Part shown: one piece after another, positions 51,184 to 58,426 of the stretch
How positions within the stretch are numbered: position 1 is the stretch's first letter
Layout: every line of letters begins with the position of its first letter
NCBI GenBank assembly: GCA_964651385.1
Contig: CAZYYM010000002.1
Location: 1-64,000, forward strand
Reading direction: 5' to 3'
From: GCA-001735895 sp964651385
GTDB lineage: Bacteria > Pseudomonadota > Gammaproteobacteria > GCA-001735895
Length of the DNA stretch: 64,000 bases
The notes under the pieces: model-generated
Databases searched by the model: none
What the model saw: only the letters and a program-made list of their open reading frames with translations
Told to the model about the DNA's origin: nothing
Position numbers and translations under genes: made by a program

Positions 51184-52635
51184 ATGAAACCACGTCTTAG
51201 TTCATACTGCCTATCAATTTTTATCCTGCTCACTACAGGTTGCGCAATCAACCCGGTTAGCGGTGAGCGCGACTTCGTTACTGTCAGCGAATCTGACGAA
51301 ATCGCGCAGGGCACCAAATATCACCAGTCAATTATTGCAAAATACGGTGTTTACGATGACCCGGCGCTACAGGTTTATATCAACCAAATTGGCCAGATGC
51401 TCGCTGCCAAAAGTCATAGAAATCATCTGAAGTTTCACTTCACGGTACTCGACTCACCCGATATTAATGCCTTCGCATTGCCAGGGGGTTACGTTTATAT
51501 TACCCGCGGCATTATGGCCTATTTAAACTCGGAGGCCGAAATTGCAGGTGTTCTCGGGCACGAAATCGGCCATGTCACGGCCCGTCACTCGGTGCGCCAG
51601 CAGTCCGGACAATTTGCTACTGATATACTCAATATAATTGTGACTGCCGCGACTGGCAGCCAGTCCCTCGGCCAACTCAGCAATCAGCTAACAACCGGTA
51701 TTGTGCGGGGCTATGGCCGTGATCACGAGCTCGAAGCCGACAAGCTGGGAGCGCAATATCTCCACAAAGTGGGTTACAATCCTGAATCAATGCTCGAAGT
51801 TATCGGCGTACTCAAAAATCAGGAAATTTATGAAAGAACGCTGGCAAAAAAACAGAATCGCAAGCCTAATATTTATCACGGCGTTTTTTCGACTCACCCT
51901 GAAAACGACAGTCGCCTGAAAACCGTGGTACGCGCAGCGAAAAAACTTTCCACTAAAAAATACCGTGATAGCAATGCCGATAAATACTTGAAAATGATTA
52001 ACGGCTTAAGATGGGGCCAAAATATCAAGCAGGGCATCGTGGTTAATAATCGATTCTTGCACCCGGGTCTGGGTATCAGTATTCAGTTTCCCCAGGACTG
52101 GCAGATAACCAATTCAGCTGAAACCCTAATCGCCCGAGATTTCGAGAATGGAGCCATCTTTCAAATGACTCTAATTGATCTCAAAAAAAATGAAACCTTA
52201 CGGAGCCTGCTCTTACGGCAATCCCACAACCAGAAATTAGCGGTGAATTTGCATCGTTTCGGAGCCAGCGCGACAACGCAGGTGTCTATTGGAAAACAGC
52301 AACAGCCGGCGCGTATCAGTGCTCTTAAATTATCGAATACCCAGGCCATATTTATAATTGGCACCAGTAGTAAAAAGACTTTCGTTAAAACTGATGCTAC
52401 TTTACTGAAAATTAACCGGAGCTATTCCAGGCTGAGCAAGGAAAAGATCGCCGAGATAAAATCACCTAAACTAGTCATTGTTAAAGCTAAAGCGGGTGAC
52501 AGTTATACTGCCCTGGCTAAAAAAAGTCCGCTAAGTTACGACGCTGAAAACCTTTTACGGTTACTGAACCGGGCTTTCCCCAAAGGGGAAATAATCGCCG
52601 GCCAACCAATCAAAGTAATCTCGGTTGATGAATAA
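51184..52635 (+). CDS. M48-family metalloprotease, lipoprotein, with C-terminal LysM-like region
   Basis: A 483-residue lipoprotein protease. Lipobox LTTGC gives Cys20. The M48 catalytic site is GHEIGHVTARHS (HEIGH at 126-130), with the third zinc ligand in HELEADKLGAQYL. This resembles BepA/LoiP-type quality-control proteases of the outer membrane. After about residue 260 there is an extra C-terminal region, ending in VKAKAGDSYTALAKKSPLSY, which looks LysM-like and could bind peptidoglycan (low certainty). The stop overlaps the start of the M14 gene by 8 bp. Confidence 0.9.
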   Translation: MKPRLSSYCLSIFILLTTGCAINPVSGERDFVTVSESDEIAQGTKYHQSIIAKYGVYDDPALQVYINQIGQMLAAKSHRNHLKFHFTVLDSPDINAFALPGGYVYITRGIMAYLNSEAEIAGVLGHEIGHVTARHSVRQQSGQFATDILNIIVTAATGSQSLGQLSNQLTTGIVRGYGRDHELEADKLGAQYLHKVGYNPESMLEVIGVLKNQEIYERTLAKKQNRKPNIYHGVFSTHPENDSRLKTVVRAAKKLSTKKYRDSNADKYLKMINGLRWGQNIKQGIVVNNRFLHPGLGISIQFPQDWQITNSAETLIARDFENGAIFQMTLIDLKKNETLRSLLLRQSHNQKLAVNLHRFGASATTQVSIGKQQQPARISALKLSNTQAIFIIGTSSKKTFVKTDATLLKINRSYSRLSKEKIAEIKSPKLVIVKAKAGDSYTALAKKSPLSYDAENLLRLLNRAFPKGEIIAGQPIKVISVDE

Positions 52636-53467
52636 TCTGTTTTTATTACTGGTTGTGGTTTCGATTTTCAGCTTCGCCTCAGCCGATTCAAAATCGACCA
52701 TTTCTACATCCCAGGCCTGTAAAAAAATCTCCGACAAGCTAGCCAGCGTCGACTACCAGGAATGTCTGTCGGCTGACTTGCAATTCAGCACATCTCTTTC
52801 CACCAGAGGCTTTCCGATTCTGGTCAAAGAATACCCGCCATTAAAAAACAAATCGCCCCTGGGGCGCATTTTACTCGTGGGTGGAACACATGGTGACGAA
52901 CTTAGTTCAATCAGTATTGTTTTTAAGTGGATGAAAATCCTCGATAAACACCATTCCGGCCTCTTCCACTGGCGGGTTGCACCTTTGATGAACCCCGATG
53001 GCGCGCTGCAAAAAAAACATAATCGGCTCAATGCCAATGGCGTCGATTTGAATCGCAATTTTCTCATTCCACTATCACGCAGTACCGCAGCTCTTGAATA
53101 CTGGAAAACCCGCGCCTATTTTAACAAGCGCCGTTATCCCGGTCCTTATCCCCTCAGTGAACCCGAAACCCGATGGTTATATGAAGAAATTGAGCGATTT
53201 AAACCCAGCGTCATTATCGCAGTTCACGCGCCCTATTCACTGGTTGACTACGATGCGCCGAGTCGGAAAAATGCCCCAAAACACATCGGATATCTGTATA
53301 AGAACCTAATGGGTACTTATCCTGGCTCACTGGGTAATTATGCCGGTTTGCATCTGGCTATCCCGGTTATAACCCTTGAATTACCTCATGCCGGGATCAT
53401 GCCCACTAAATTGCAAATTAGTCGTCTGTGGATTGATCTGGTACGCTGGTTATTACGGAACATATGA
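52628..53467 (+). CDS. M14-type metallopeptidase (MpaA-like), exported
   Basis: A 279-residue exported peptidase with a signal peptide (NNLFLLLVVVSIFSFASA). Zinc motif GGTHGDE gives His88 and Glu91; NANGVDLNRNF is the substrate-binding Asn-Arg pair; VHAPYS supplies the third ligand His and LELPHAG the catalytic Glu. This arrangement matches murein tripeptide amidase MpaA and related M14 members, which cut the gamma-D-Glu-DAP bond of recycled peptides. MpaA itself is cytosolic, so the signal peptide here suggests a periplasmic variant. The start is ATG 52628; a TTG just before it is also possible. Confidence 0.82.
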   Translation: MNNLFLLLVVVSIFSFASADSKSTISTSQACKKISDKLASVDYQECLSADLQFSTSLSTRGFPILVKEYPPLKNKSPLGRILLVGGTHGDELSSISIVFKWMKILDKHHSGLFHWRVAPLMNPDGALQKKHNRLNANGVDLNRNFLIPLSRSTAALEYWKTRAYFNKRRYPGPYPLSEPETRWLYEEIERFKPSVIIAVHAPYSLVDYDAPSRKNAPKHIGYLYKNLMGTYPGSLGNYAGLHLAIPVITLELPHAGIMPTKLQISRLWIDLVRWLLRNI

Positions 53468-53573
53468 ACCGGTCAAGGAATTCTAAAAAAGAGAAGTTTT
53501 TCACAGAAAACTCGGTTTTTTCTGTTAACGTCTGTATTGTATGAGGGTCAGTACCGGCTCTAGAGAGAAATCC

Positions 53574-54566
53574 GTGTCCAACTACCCGATAATTCGCAAA
53601 CGGCGCATGCGCAGAGATGACTTCACACGGCGCTTAATGCGTGAAAACAACCTCAGTACGGATGATTTTATTTATCCGATGTTTGTGCTAGAAGGTACGA
53701 ATCGGCGTGAGTCAGTGCCATCGATGCCAGGTATATCACGCCTCTCACTTGACTTGTTGCTCGAAGAGGCCAGGGCCATCGAGGACCTCGGCATTCCCGC
53801 CATTGCGCTCTTTCCGGTTGTAGATGCTGATCGAAAAAGTCAATTAGCGGAAGAAGCCTGGAGTCCACAGGGACTGGTTCAACGTAGCGTCAATGCATTA
53901 AAAAAATCTATCCCCGCTCTCGGCGTCATAACCGATGTCGCTCTTGATCCCTACACCAGCCACGGGCAGGACGGGCTACTCGACGACGCGGGCTATGTCA
54001 CCAATGACAGAACCGTAGAAGCTCTGGTGAAGCAGGCGCTGTCTCACGCTGAAGCCGGTGCAGATATAGTTGCGCCGTCTGATATGATGGATGGTCGAAT
54101 TCTCGCTATTCGCGAAAAGCTCGAAAGTGAGGGGCATGTCAATACTCGTATTCTTGCCTACGCGGCCAAATATGCCTCCAGTTTTTATGGTCCGTTTCGT
54201 GATGCAGTCGGTTCCGCCGGCAACCTCGCCGGTAGCCATAAATATTCCTATCAAATGGACCCCGCAAATAGCAACGAAGCTATTCACGAAGTCTTGCTCG
54301 ATATCGATGAAGGCGCCGATATGGTCATGATAAAACCCGGCATGCCATATCTTGATATCGTACTGCGCATCAAACAGGAATTACAATTCCCCACCTTTGT
54401 CTATCAGGTTAGCGGAGAATACGCGATGTTGAAAGCAGCCGGGCAAAACGGCTGGATCGACGAAAAAGCCTGCGTACTCGAAGCGTTACTATCTATGAAA
54501 AGAGCTGGCGCCGACGGAATTCTGACTTATTTTGCCAAATTGGCCGCAGGCTGGCTAAAAGAATAA
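53574..54566 (+). CDS. hemB: Delta-aminolevulinic acid dehydratase (porphobilinogen synthase)
   Basis: HemB joins two 5-aminolevulinate molecules to porphobilinogen. It has RRMRRDDFTRRLMREN, ALFPVVDADRK, the active-site lysines in TRILAYAAKYASSFYGPFRDA and ADMVMIKPGMPYLDIV, and YQVSGEYAMLKAA. The metal-site region reads DVALDPYTSHGQDGLLD and lacks the zinc cysteines, as expected for magnesium-dependent bacterial enzymes. GTG 53574 with GAGAGAAA upstream is preferred to ATG 53541, giving 330 residues. aroE starts 2 bp after the stop. Confidence 0.96.
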   Translation: MSNYPIIRKRRMRRDDFTRRLMRENNLSTDDFIYPMFVLEGTNRRESVPSMPGISRLSLDLLLEEARAIEDLGIPAIALFPVVDADRKSQLAEEAWSPQGLVQRSVNALKKSIPALGVITDVALDPYTSHGQDGLLDDAGYVTNDRTVEALVKQALSHAEAGADIVAPSDMMDGRILAIREKLESEGHVNTRILAYAAKYASSFYGPFRDAVGSAGNLAGSHKYSYQMDPANSNEAIHEVLLDIDEGADMVMIKPGMPYLDIVLRIKQELQFPTFVYQVSGEYAMLKAAGQNGWIDEKACVLEALLSMKRAGADGILTYFAKLAAGWLKE

Positions 54567-54568
54567 TT

Positions 54569-55402
54569 GTGTCCGACGCTATCGACAAAAATAAACGCTT
54601 CGCTGTAGTCGGTAATCCGGTAAGCCACAGCCTGTCGCCCGCGATTCACCAGGCCTTTGCCGAACAATACCGAGTAACCTTAAGCTACGAAGCCATTGAA
54701 AACCCTGAAGATGATTTCGAGGCGGGATTGAAAGGCCTGCAGCAACTGGGATACAAGGGGCTGAATGTCACCGTACCGTTCAAACAGCAGGCGGCTCAAT
54801 TTTGCGATCGTAAAAGTCCCCGTGCAAAAGATGCTGGAGCGGTAAATACCATCATCTTTTTGGATAATGGCGAAATAGTCGGTGATAATACCGACGGTGT
54901 CGGGCTAACGCGTGATTTGGTGAATAATCATAGTGCATTGATAAAACGCCGGAAAATTTTACTACTCGGTGCAGGCGGTGCAGTACGAGGCGTATTGCCG
55001 TCACTTTTAGCACTCAGCCCGGATAATCTAACCCTTGCCAATCGTACCGTCGAAAAAGCCGAACTACTTGCTGAATATTTTAAAGGCATTGGTGACATTA
55101 TTCCCAGTGCTTACGAAGACCTTGGGCGCGAAAAGTTTGATCTGATTATTAATGGGACATCCGCTGGATTAAAGCAGGAAGTGCCACACGTTCCCGACCA
55201 GGTACTAGGCGTAAATTCAATTTGCTACGACATGATGTATAACCTGGACAAAGCCACGACATTCGTCGAGTGGGCACAAAGTCGAGGCGCTTCGCGCGCC
55301 ATTGACGGTTTGGGAATGTTGGTAGAACAGGCGGCCGAATCATTTTTTATCTGGCACAATATCCGCGTCGATACCACAAAAGTCATCACCTCGATTCGCT
55401 AG
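54569..55402 (+). CDS. aroE: Shikimate dehydrogenase
   Basis: AroE reduces 3-dehydroshikimate in aromatic amino acid synthesis. The 277-residue protein has the substrate-site opening FAVVGNPVSHSLSPAIHQAF, catalytic Lys in NVTVPFKQQA, NADP-binding LLGAGGAVRGVLPSL and C-terminal GLGMLVEQAAESFFIW. The start is GTG at 54569, directly after hemB. These two may be co-transcribed. Confidence 0.96.
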   Translation: MSDAIDKNKRFAVVGNPVSHSLSPAIHQAFAEQYRVTLSYEAIENPEDDFEAGLKGLQQLGYKGLNVTVPFKQQAAQFCDRKSPRAKDAGAVNTIIFLDNGEIVGDNTDGVGLTRDLVNNHSALIKRRKILLLGAGGAVRGVLPSLLALSPDNLTLANRTVEKAELLAEYFKGIGDIIPSAYEDLGREKFDLIINGTSAGLKQEVPHVPDQVLGVNSICYDMMYNLDKATTFVEWAQSRGASRAIDGLGMLVEQAAESFFIWHNIRVDTTKVITSIR

Positions 55403-55748
55403 CAGACTGAATAATCGTCTAAGAATCCTGTCGACCACAAATGTTTCCAGATTATTATTAAATCAGCCCGTGAATGTTTCGAAACCGGCACTTTGTCGAC
55501 AGGCTTAAACAAATTATTTCTGGCACCCTGAAAAGAACCTGCCATATCAAACGACTAACATCTGAAATTTCATACCGTGGCCGAAGGTGTCCAAGCTCAC
55601 GAAGTACTGGAATTCTTATTAGCGAAAGACGGCGTGAATTTTCAAGATTAATATTTAGCCAAGCCCGAGCCGCTCAATCTCCTGATAAAACCTACGCAAT
55701 CCAAATTGCTTTTTTACCGGAAACGACCGGATAATAAACGAAGCGCGA
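55403..55748. other. Intergenic region after aroE, no gene identified
   Basis: This 346-base region separates aroE from the choice-of-anchor gene (convergent). A short forward stretch near 55570-55650 reads HEVLEFLLAKDGVNFQD and could be a remnant, but it is too short to assign. At the right edge, GAAGCGCGA (55740-55748) and TCGCGCTTC (55768-55776) form a 9-bp inverted repeat spanning the stop codon of the next gene. It may help end its transcription, although no long T-run follows. Confidence 0.4.
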
Positions 55749-56615
55749 TCACCCGGGGGAATTGAGTCGCGCTTCGCCCTCCTTCTGCCTGGTTGAATGC
55801 ATAACTGCCACGCTTGCCGGAACAAAAAATCGCAGCCCAGGAGCGTCTTTTATTATTATCGTTTTACGGGGGTATAACGTGAGGACACCCCTGGCTGCGA
55901 TCACCACCTGAACAAGTAGTAACCAGAAAAATAAAGAAAAACTGCCGGCACCGTGCGAAATCGAGAATGCTACCTCTTCAAAAACAATGCCTTCGTCACG
56001 ATTGATATCTTCGAGCATAATCTCTTTTCCAAGATAGTGGCGATCGAGTATATCGCTGGTAACCATACCCGTATGATTGAGGCTGTAGATTTCTACCAAC
56101 ACGGCGTAGTAGCCCGGTGGGTAACCTTCTACTAGCTCGGTCGTCACTTCGTAGGTGTCGCCGACGTCATTCTGAAATATATTGAACAAGTCACTTGTAG
56201 CGTATTGAATCCATGGACCGCCTTCTCTACTAAGATATAACTTGGCGTATAAAGTAGCCCTGTCGTAGTCGACGTCAACGTCGAAAATTACATTGAGTGC
56301 GTGATGATAGCCATCACCGTCGATATCAGACAGCAACTCAACATCAGCGTCGTAAATCGAGAAGTACTGGTCGTGTCGATTGGCAATAGCGGATAGCTGT
56401 TGTCGCGATTTAATCGTTGCAGGCTCTAACAACTTACCACTGACAATTTTCTGCCCCTTTACTGCCTCGAGCAGATTTAAGCCGCTATCGCTCACCCGTT
56501 TGCCAATCGAACGGGATGTCTGTACAGGATTGCTTTCGAAAGCAGTCTGGGCAAAAACACTCAGGTTGATCAAACATAATAGACTTGCCAAACCGAACTG
56601 TGATTTGATATCCAT
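55749..56615 (-). CDS. Choice-of-anchor H-like exported protein
   Basis: A 288-residue exported protein with a signal peptide (to about SVFAQT). The middle, RHDQYFSIYDADVELLSDIDGDGYHHALNVIFDVDVD broken into known blocks (YFSIYDADVELLSD, DIDGDGYHH, LYAKLYLSREGGPW), is what I associate with the choice-of-anchor H family, whose members usually end in a sorting signal. Here a Gly-Ser stretch (GAGSFS) is followed by one hydrophobic helix and a basic tail with about 30 further residues, so the anchor looks unlike a standard GlyGly-CTERM. The assignment is by recollection of the family and is moderate. It lies 20 bp downstream of the His-rich gene. Confidence 0.55.
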   Translation of the reverse strand: MDIKSQFGLASLLCLINLSVFAQTAFESNPVQTSRSIGKRVSDSGLNLLEAVKGQKIVSGKLLEPATIKSRQQLSAIANRHDQYFSIYDADVELLSDIDGDGYHHALNVIFDVDVDYDRATLYAKLYLSREGGPWIQYATSDLFNIFQNDVGDTYEVTTELVEGYPPGYYAVLVEIYSLNHTGMVTSDILDRHYLGKEIMLEDINRDEGIVFEEVAFSISHGAGSFSLFFWLLLVQVVIAARGVLTLYPRKTIIIKDAPGLRFFVPASVAVMHSTRQKEGEARLNSPG

Positions 56616-56635
56616 TGCACTGACCCATTAACCGA

Positions 56636-56959
56636 TTAATGTCTTTTCGTTTTATAGCGATAGCCACCGCTGTTGTGGCTATACTGGTAATGTGAGCCAT
56701 AGTGCCCACCATTATATCCTCCTTGCCCGTAATACGAATTCTGACCGTAGTGACCACTATGACCATGCCGATGTTTCTTTTTGTAGTGGTAACGGTGTGA
56801 GTGGGCATGGTTATACAGTATCGATGCAAAGACACCAATTGCTACATAGGGGAAAATCGAATGCCGGTTGTGGTCGGCTCTGGCTGTAGATACCATCGAA
56901 CCGGCAACGAGCAACATCGAAACAAGCGATACCTTTAAAGCCGTCTTGAAATTAACCAT
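56636..56959 (-). CDS. Small exported His/Gly/Tyr-rich protein
   Basis: A 107-residue protein with a signal peptide (KVSLVSMLLVAGSMVSTARA) and a mature part rich in His, Gly, Tyr and Ser (HRYHYKKKHRHGHSGHYGQ, YYGQGGYNGGHYGSHYQYSH). The start at 56959 (MVNFKTALKVS) follows a GAGGAAAT ribosome-binding site; a longer frame from 57037 is less likely. Low-complexity histidine clusters suggest metal binding or surface location, but no family is recognised. Confidence 0.6.
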   Translation of the reverse strand: MVNFKTALKVSLVSMLLVAGSMVSTARADHNRHSIFPYVAIGVFASILYNHAHSHRYHYKKKHRHGHSGHYGQNSYYGQGGYNGGHYGSHYQYSHNSGGYRYKTKRH

Positions 56960-57087
56960 CACATTTCCTCGTGTCGTGAATGAATGGTGACAATTTACTC
57001 CAGCTAGACTGAATAGCCGCTGAACCGCAGAATTCATTTCAGCAACGAGAAATAATTCGCTTTATGGCAGATTTTTTCTGGCGCACA

Positions 57088-57111
57088 TAAAAAAGGCCGG
57101 AATCTCCGGCC
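57088..57111 (-). terminator. Intrinsic terminator of rpsT
   Basis: In the reverse-strand RNA, GGCCGG-AGATT-CCGGCC forms a GC-rich stem followed by six U. It lies 28 bp beyond the rpsT stop codon, on the same strand. Confidence 0.92.
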
Positions 57112-57139
57112 TTTATTGACGAGCTGAGTGACGACTCGA

Positions 57140-57400
57140 TTACATCGCCTTAATCTGAGTATTCATGCGGCTCTTATGACGTGCAGCTTTATTCCTGCTG
57201 ATAATGCCGGCAGTTGCAGAGCTATCAAGCACCGGTACAACTTTCTTATAGGCGGCTTCGGCTGCAGCTTTGTCGGCTGATGCGATAGCGGCAACAGCGG
57301 CTTTGAGATAGGTACGCATCATTGAGCGGCGGCTCGCGTTACGTTGACGGCGTTGTTCGGCCTGACTCGCACGTTTTTTTGCTGAAGCTGAATTTGCCAA
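57140..57400 (-). CDS. rpsT: 30S ribosomal protein S20
   Basis: An 86-residue S20 (ANSASAKKRASQAEQRRQRN opening), a basic helical primary 16S rRNA-binding protein. The start codon is TTG, preceded by AGGAG at 7 bases; Escherichia coli rpsT also starts with UUG, which is tied to its translational autoregulation. In most Gammaproteobacteria it is directly divergent from murJ, but here about 1 kb with a two-gene unit lies between. Confidence 0.97.
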   Translation of the reverse strand: MANSASAKKRASQAEQRRQRNASRRSMMRTYLKAAVAAIASADKAAAEAAYKKVVPVLDSSATAGIISRNKAARHKSRMNTQIKAM

Positions 57401-57657
57401 GGTTGACTCCTGGATTGGACTTAAAAAATCAGGCGCGCATTATCTTCACTGACCGTCGCAGTGTCAACCCGATTAGCCTTAAAATTGCGGTTAGTTTAAT
57501 TTATCTTTGTGGTATTCCGCTATCCAGAAGGAAGTCGATTTTCTTCAGCCGTTATCGATAAAATTCACACTCATTTTGCACTCATTAGCGCTTTTGCCTG
57601 CGAATCGGCCAATGCTCCTGGGCAAAAAAGGCCGTCGTCCATCCAGGTCCTGGGGGG

Positions 57658-57847
57658 TGGGGAATTGATTTTAGGATTTTGCGGCCAGCGAGTAACCTTG
57701 TAAGTTAAAAGTTTGACAGGATTTTAAAAAGACAGGAAAATTCCCCAATGAGAAGTGTTCAAAATAATCAATCGGCAAAGGTCGCGGATTGCCAGCGAAT
57801 TAGGCTGTTATGTAACACTTAGAGAAAACTACAATAGACTCATTGGG
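57658..57847. other. Structured non-coding segment with competing inverted repeats
   Basis: The gap 57401-57863 (463 bases) contains the rpsT promoter side and no gene. Within it, TGGGGAATT (57658-57666) pairs perfectly with AATTCCCCA (57739-57747), and CCCAATGAG (57744-57752) pairs perfectly with CTCATTGGG (57839-57847). The middle arms share bases, so the two stems cannot both form. Inside the second stem lie AAGTGTT (57753-57759) with AACACTT (57814-57820), and a GGCAA/TTGCC hairpin. Such nesting suggests a structured RNA or a small mobile element; no open frame of interest crosses it. Confidence 0.4.
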
Positions 57848-57863
57848 ATCAAAGTAGCTGATA

Positions 57864-58043
57864 TCATTTAGGTAATACCCGACCAGCCTGCAAAGCCGCA
57901 ATATTAACAACCGTTTCAACTCGAATTAAACGCCTGTCCACATCGGTTAACAATGTCTCGACTCGCTCGATGTCCTTATTCAATTTTTTTGTTTCATCGG
58001 TAAGCGTTAACACATCGACCAGAATATCTTTCCAGCTAGCCAT
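57864..58043 (-). CDS. 59-residue coiled-coil protein, partner of the RHH protein
   Basis: A short gene of 59 codons plus stop, starting at ATG 58043. The product begins MASWKDILVDVLTLTDETKK and has regular hydrophobic heptad spacing (LNKDIERVETLLTDVDRRL), predicting a single coiled coil. The ATG overlaps the stop of the upstream RHH gene (TAATG), which indicates translational coupling. No family is recognised. It may be the partner of a regulator or part of a toxin-antitoxin-like pair, but no toxin motif is present. Confidence 0.65.
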   Translation of the reverse strand: MASWKDILVDVLTLTDETKKLNKDIERVETLLTDVDRRLIRVETVVNIAALQAGRVLPK

Positions 58044-58315
58044 TATCGAGGCCCTGCTTCAATCTTTTTGAGGGTTTTGTTTAAGCGTCGACGCGTTTTC
58101 TGCGTATCGGAAATAGCTTCCTTAAGCTTCATTGATGCAACTTCGAGTAACTCGATAGATTCAGTCGAATCATTGTCCGGATCAAAATAGTCAATAGCAT
58201 TACGCACGACTTCGGCAACAGACGATTTACGCTTGTTTGCAACAGTTTCCAGTTTTTCAATATTTTCAGCCGAAAGCAGAACCTGCTTGCGTACCAACGT
58301 TGCTGATCTTGCCAT
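58043..58315 (-). CDS. Ribbon-helix-helix (CopG/Arc-like) DNA-binding protein
   Basis: A 90-residue protein. Residues about 8-45 fit a ribbon-helix-helix fold: a short basic strand (LVRKQVLLSAENIEKLETVA) followed by two helices (NKRKSSVAEVVRNAIDYF). The C-terminal half is helical and charged (SMKLKEAISDTQKTRRRLNK). It is likely an autorepressor. It shares TAATG with the 59-residue gene and has a good promoter with repeated sites upstream. The unit sits between rpsT and murJ, which are normally adjacent, suggesting it was inserted there. Confidence 0.75.
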   Translation of the reverse strand: MARSATLVRKQVLLSAENIEKLETVANKRKSSVAEVVRNAIDYFDPDNDSTESIELLEVASMKLKEAISDTQKTRRRLNKTLKKIEAGPR

Positions 58316-58340
58316 ATAGAATCTCCAGAATCATGCTTAC

Positions 58341-58368
58341 ATTATACACATACACACTACATACACAA
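58341..58368 (-). promoter_or_regulatory. Promoter with tandem operator-like repeats for the RHH operon
   Basis: On the reverse strand, TTGTGT (58368-58363) and TATAAT (58346-58341) are 16 bp apart. Two direct copies of TGTGTATG (58367-58360 and 58356-58349) occur with an 11-bp period, one helical turn, covering the -35 box and spacer. Tandem half-sites of this kind are typical of RHH repressors, so autoregulation is likely (inference). Confidence 0.55.
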
Positions 58369-58426
58369 CTTCCAAACCTTAGGCTAAACGAACTTTACTA
58401 AAATAACTGATAACTCAACCATTTCA

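Noticed and set aside
55474..55734. 86-codon forward frame after aroE
   Set aside because: Composition is random-looking and Arg/Ser-rich, and no start signal is seen; a nearby HEVLEFLLAKDG stretch in another frame is too short to assign to the YecH-like family it faintly resembles.
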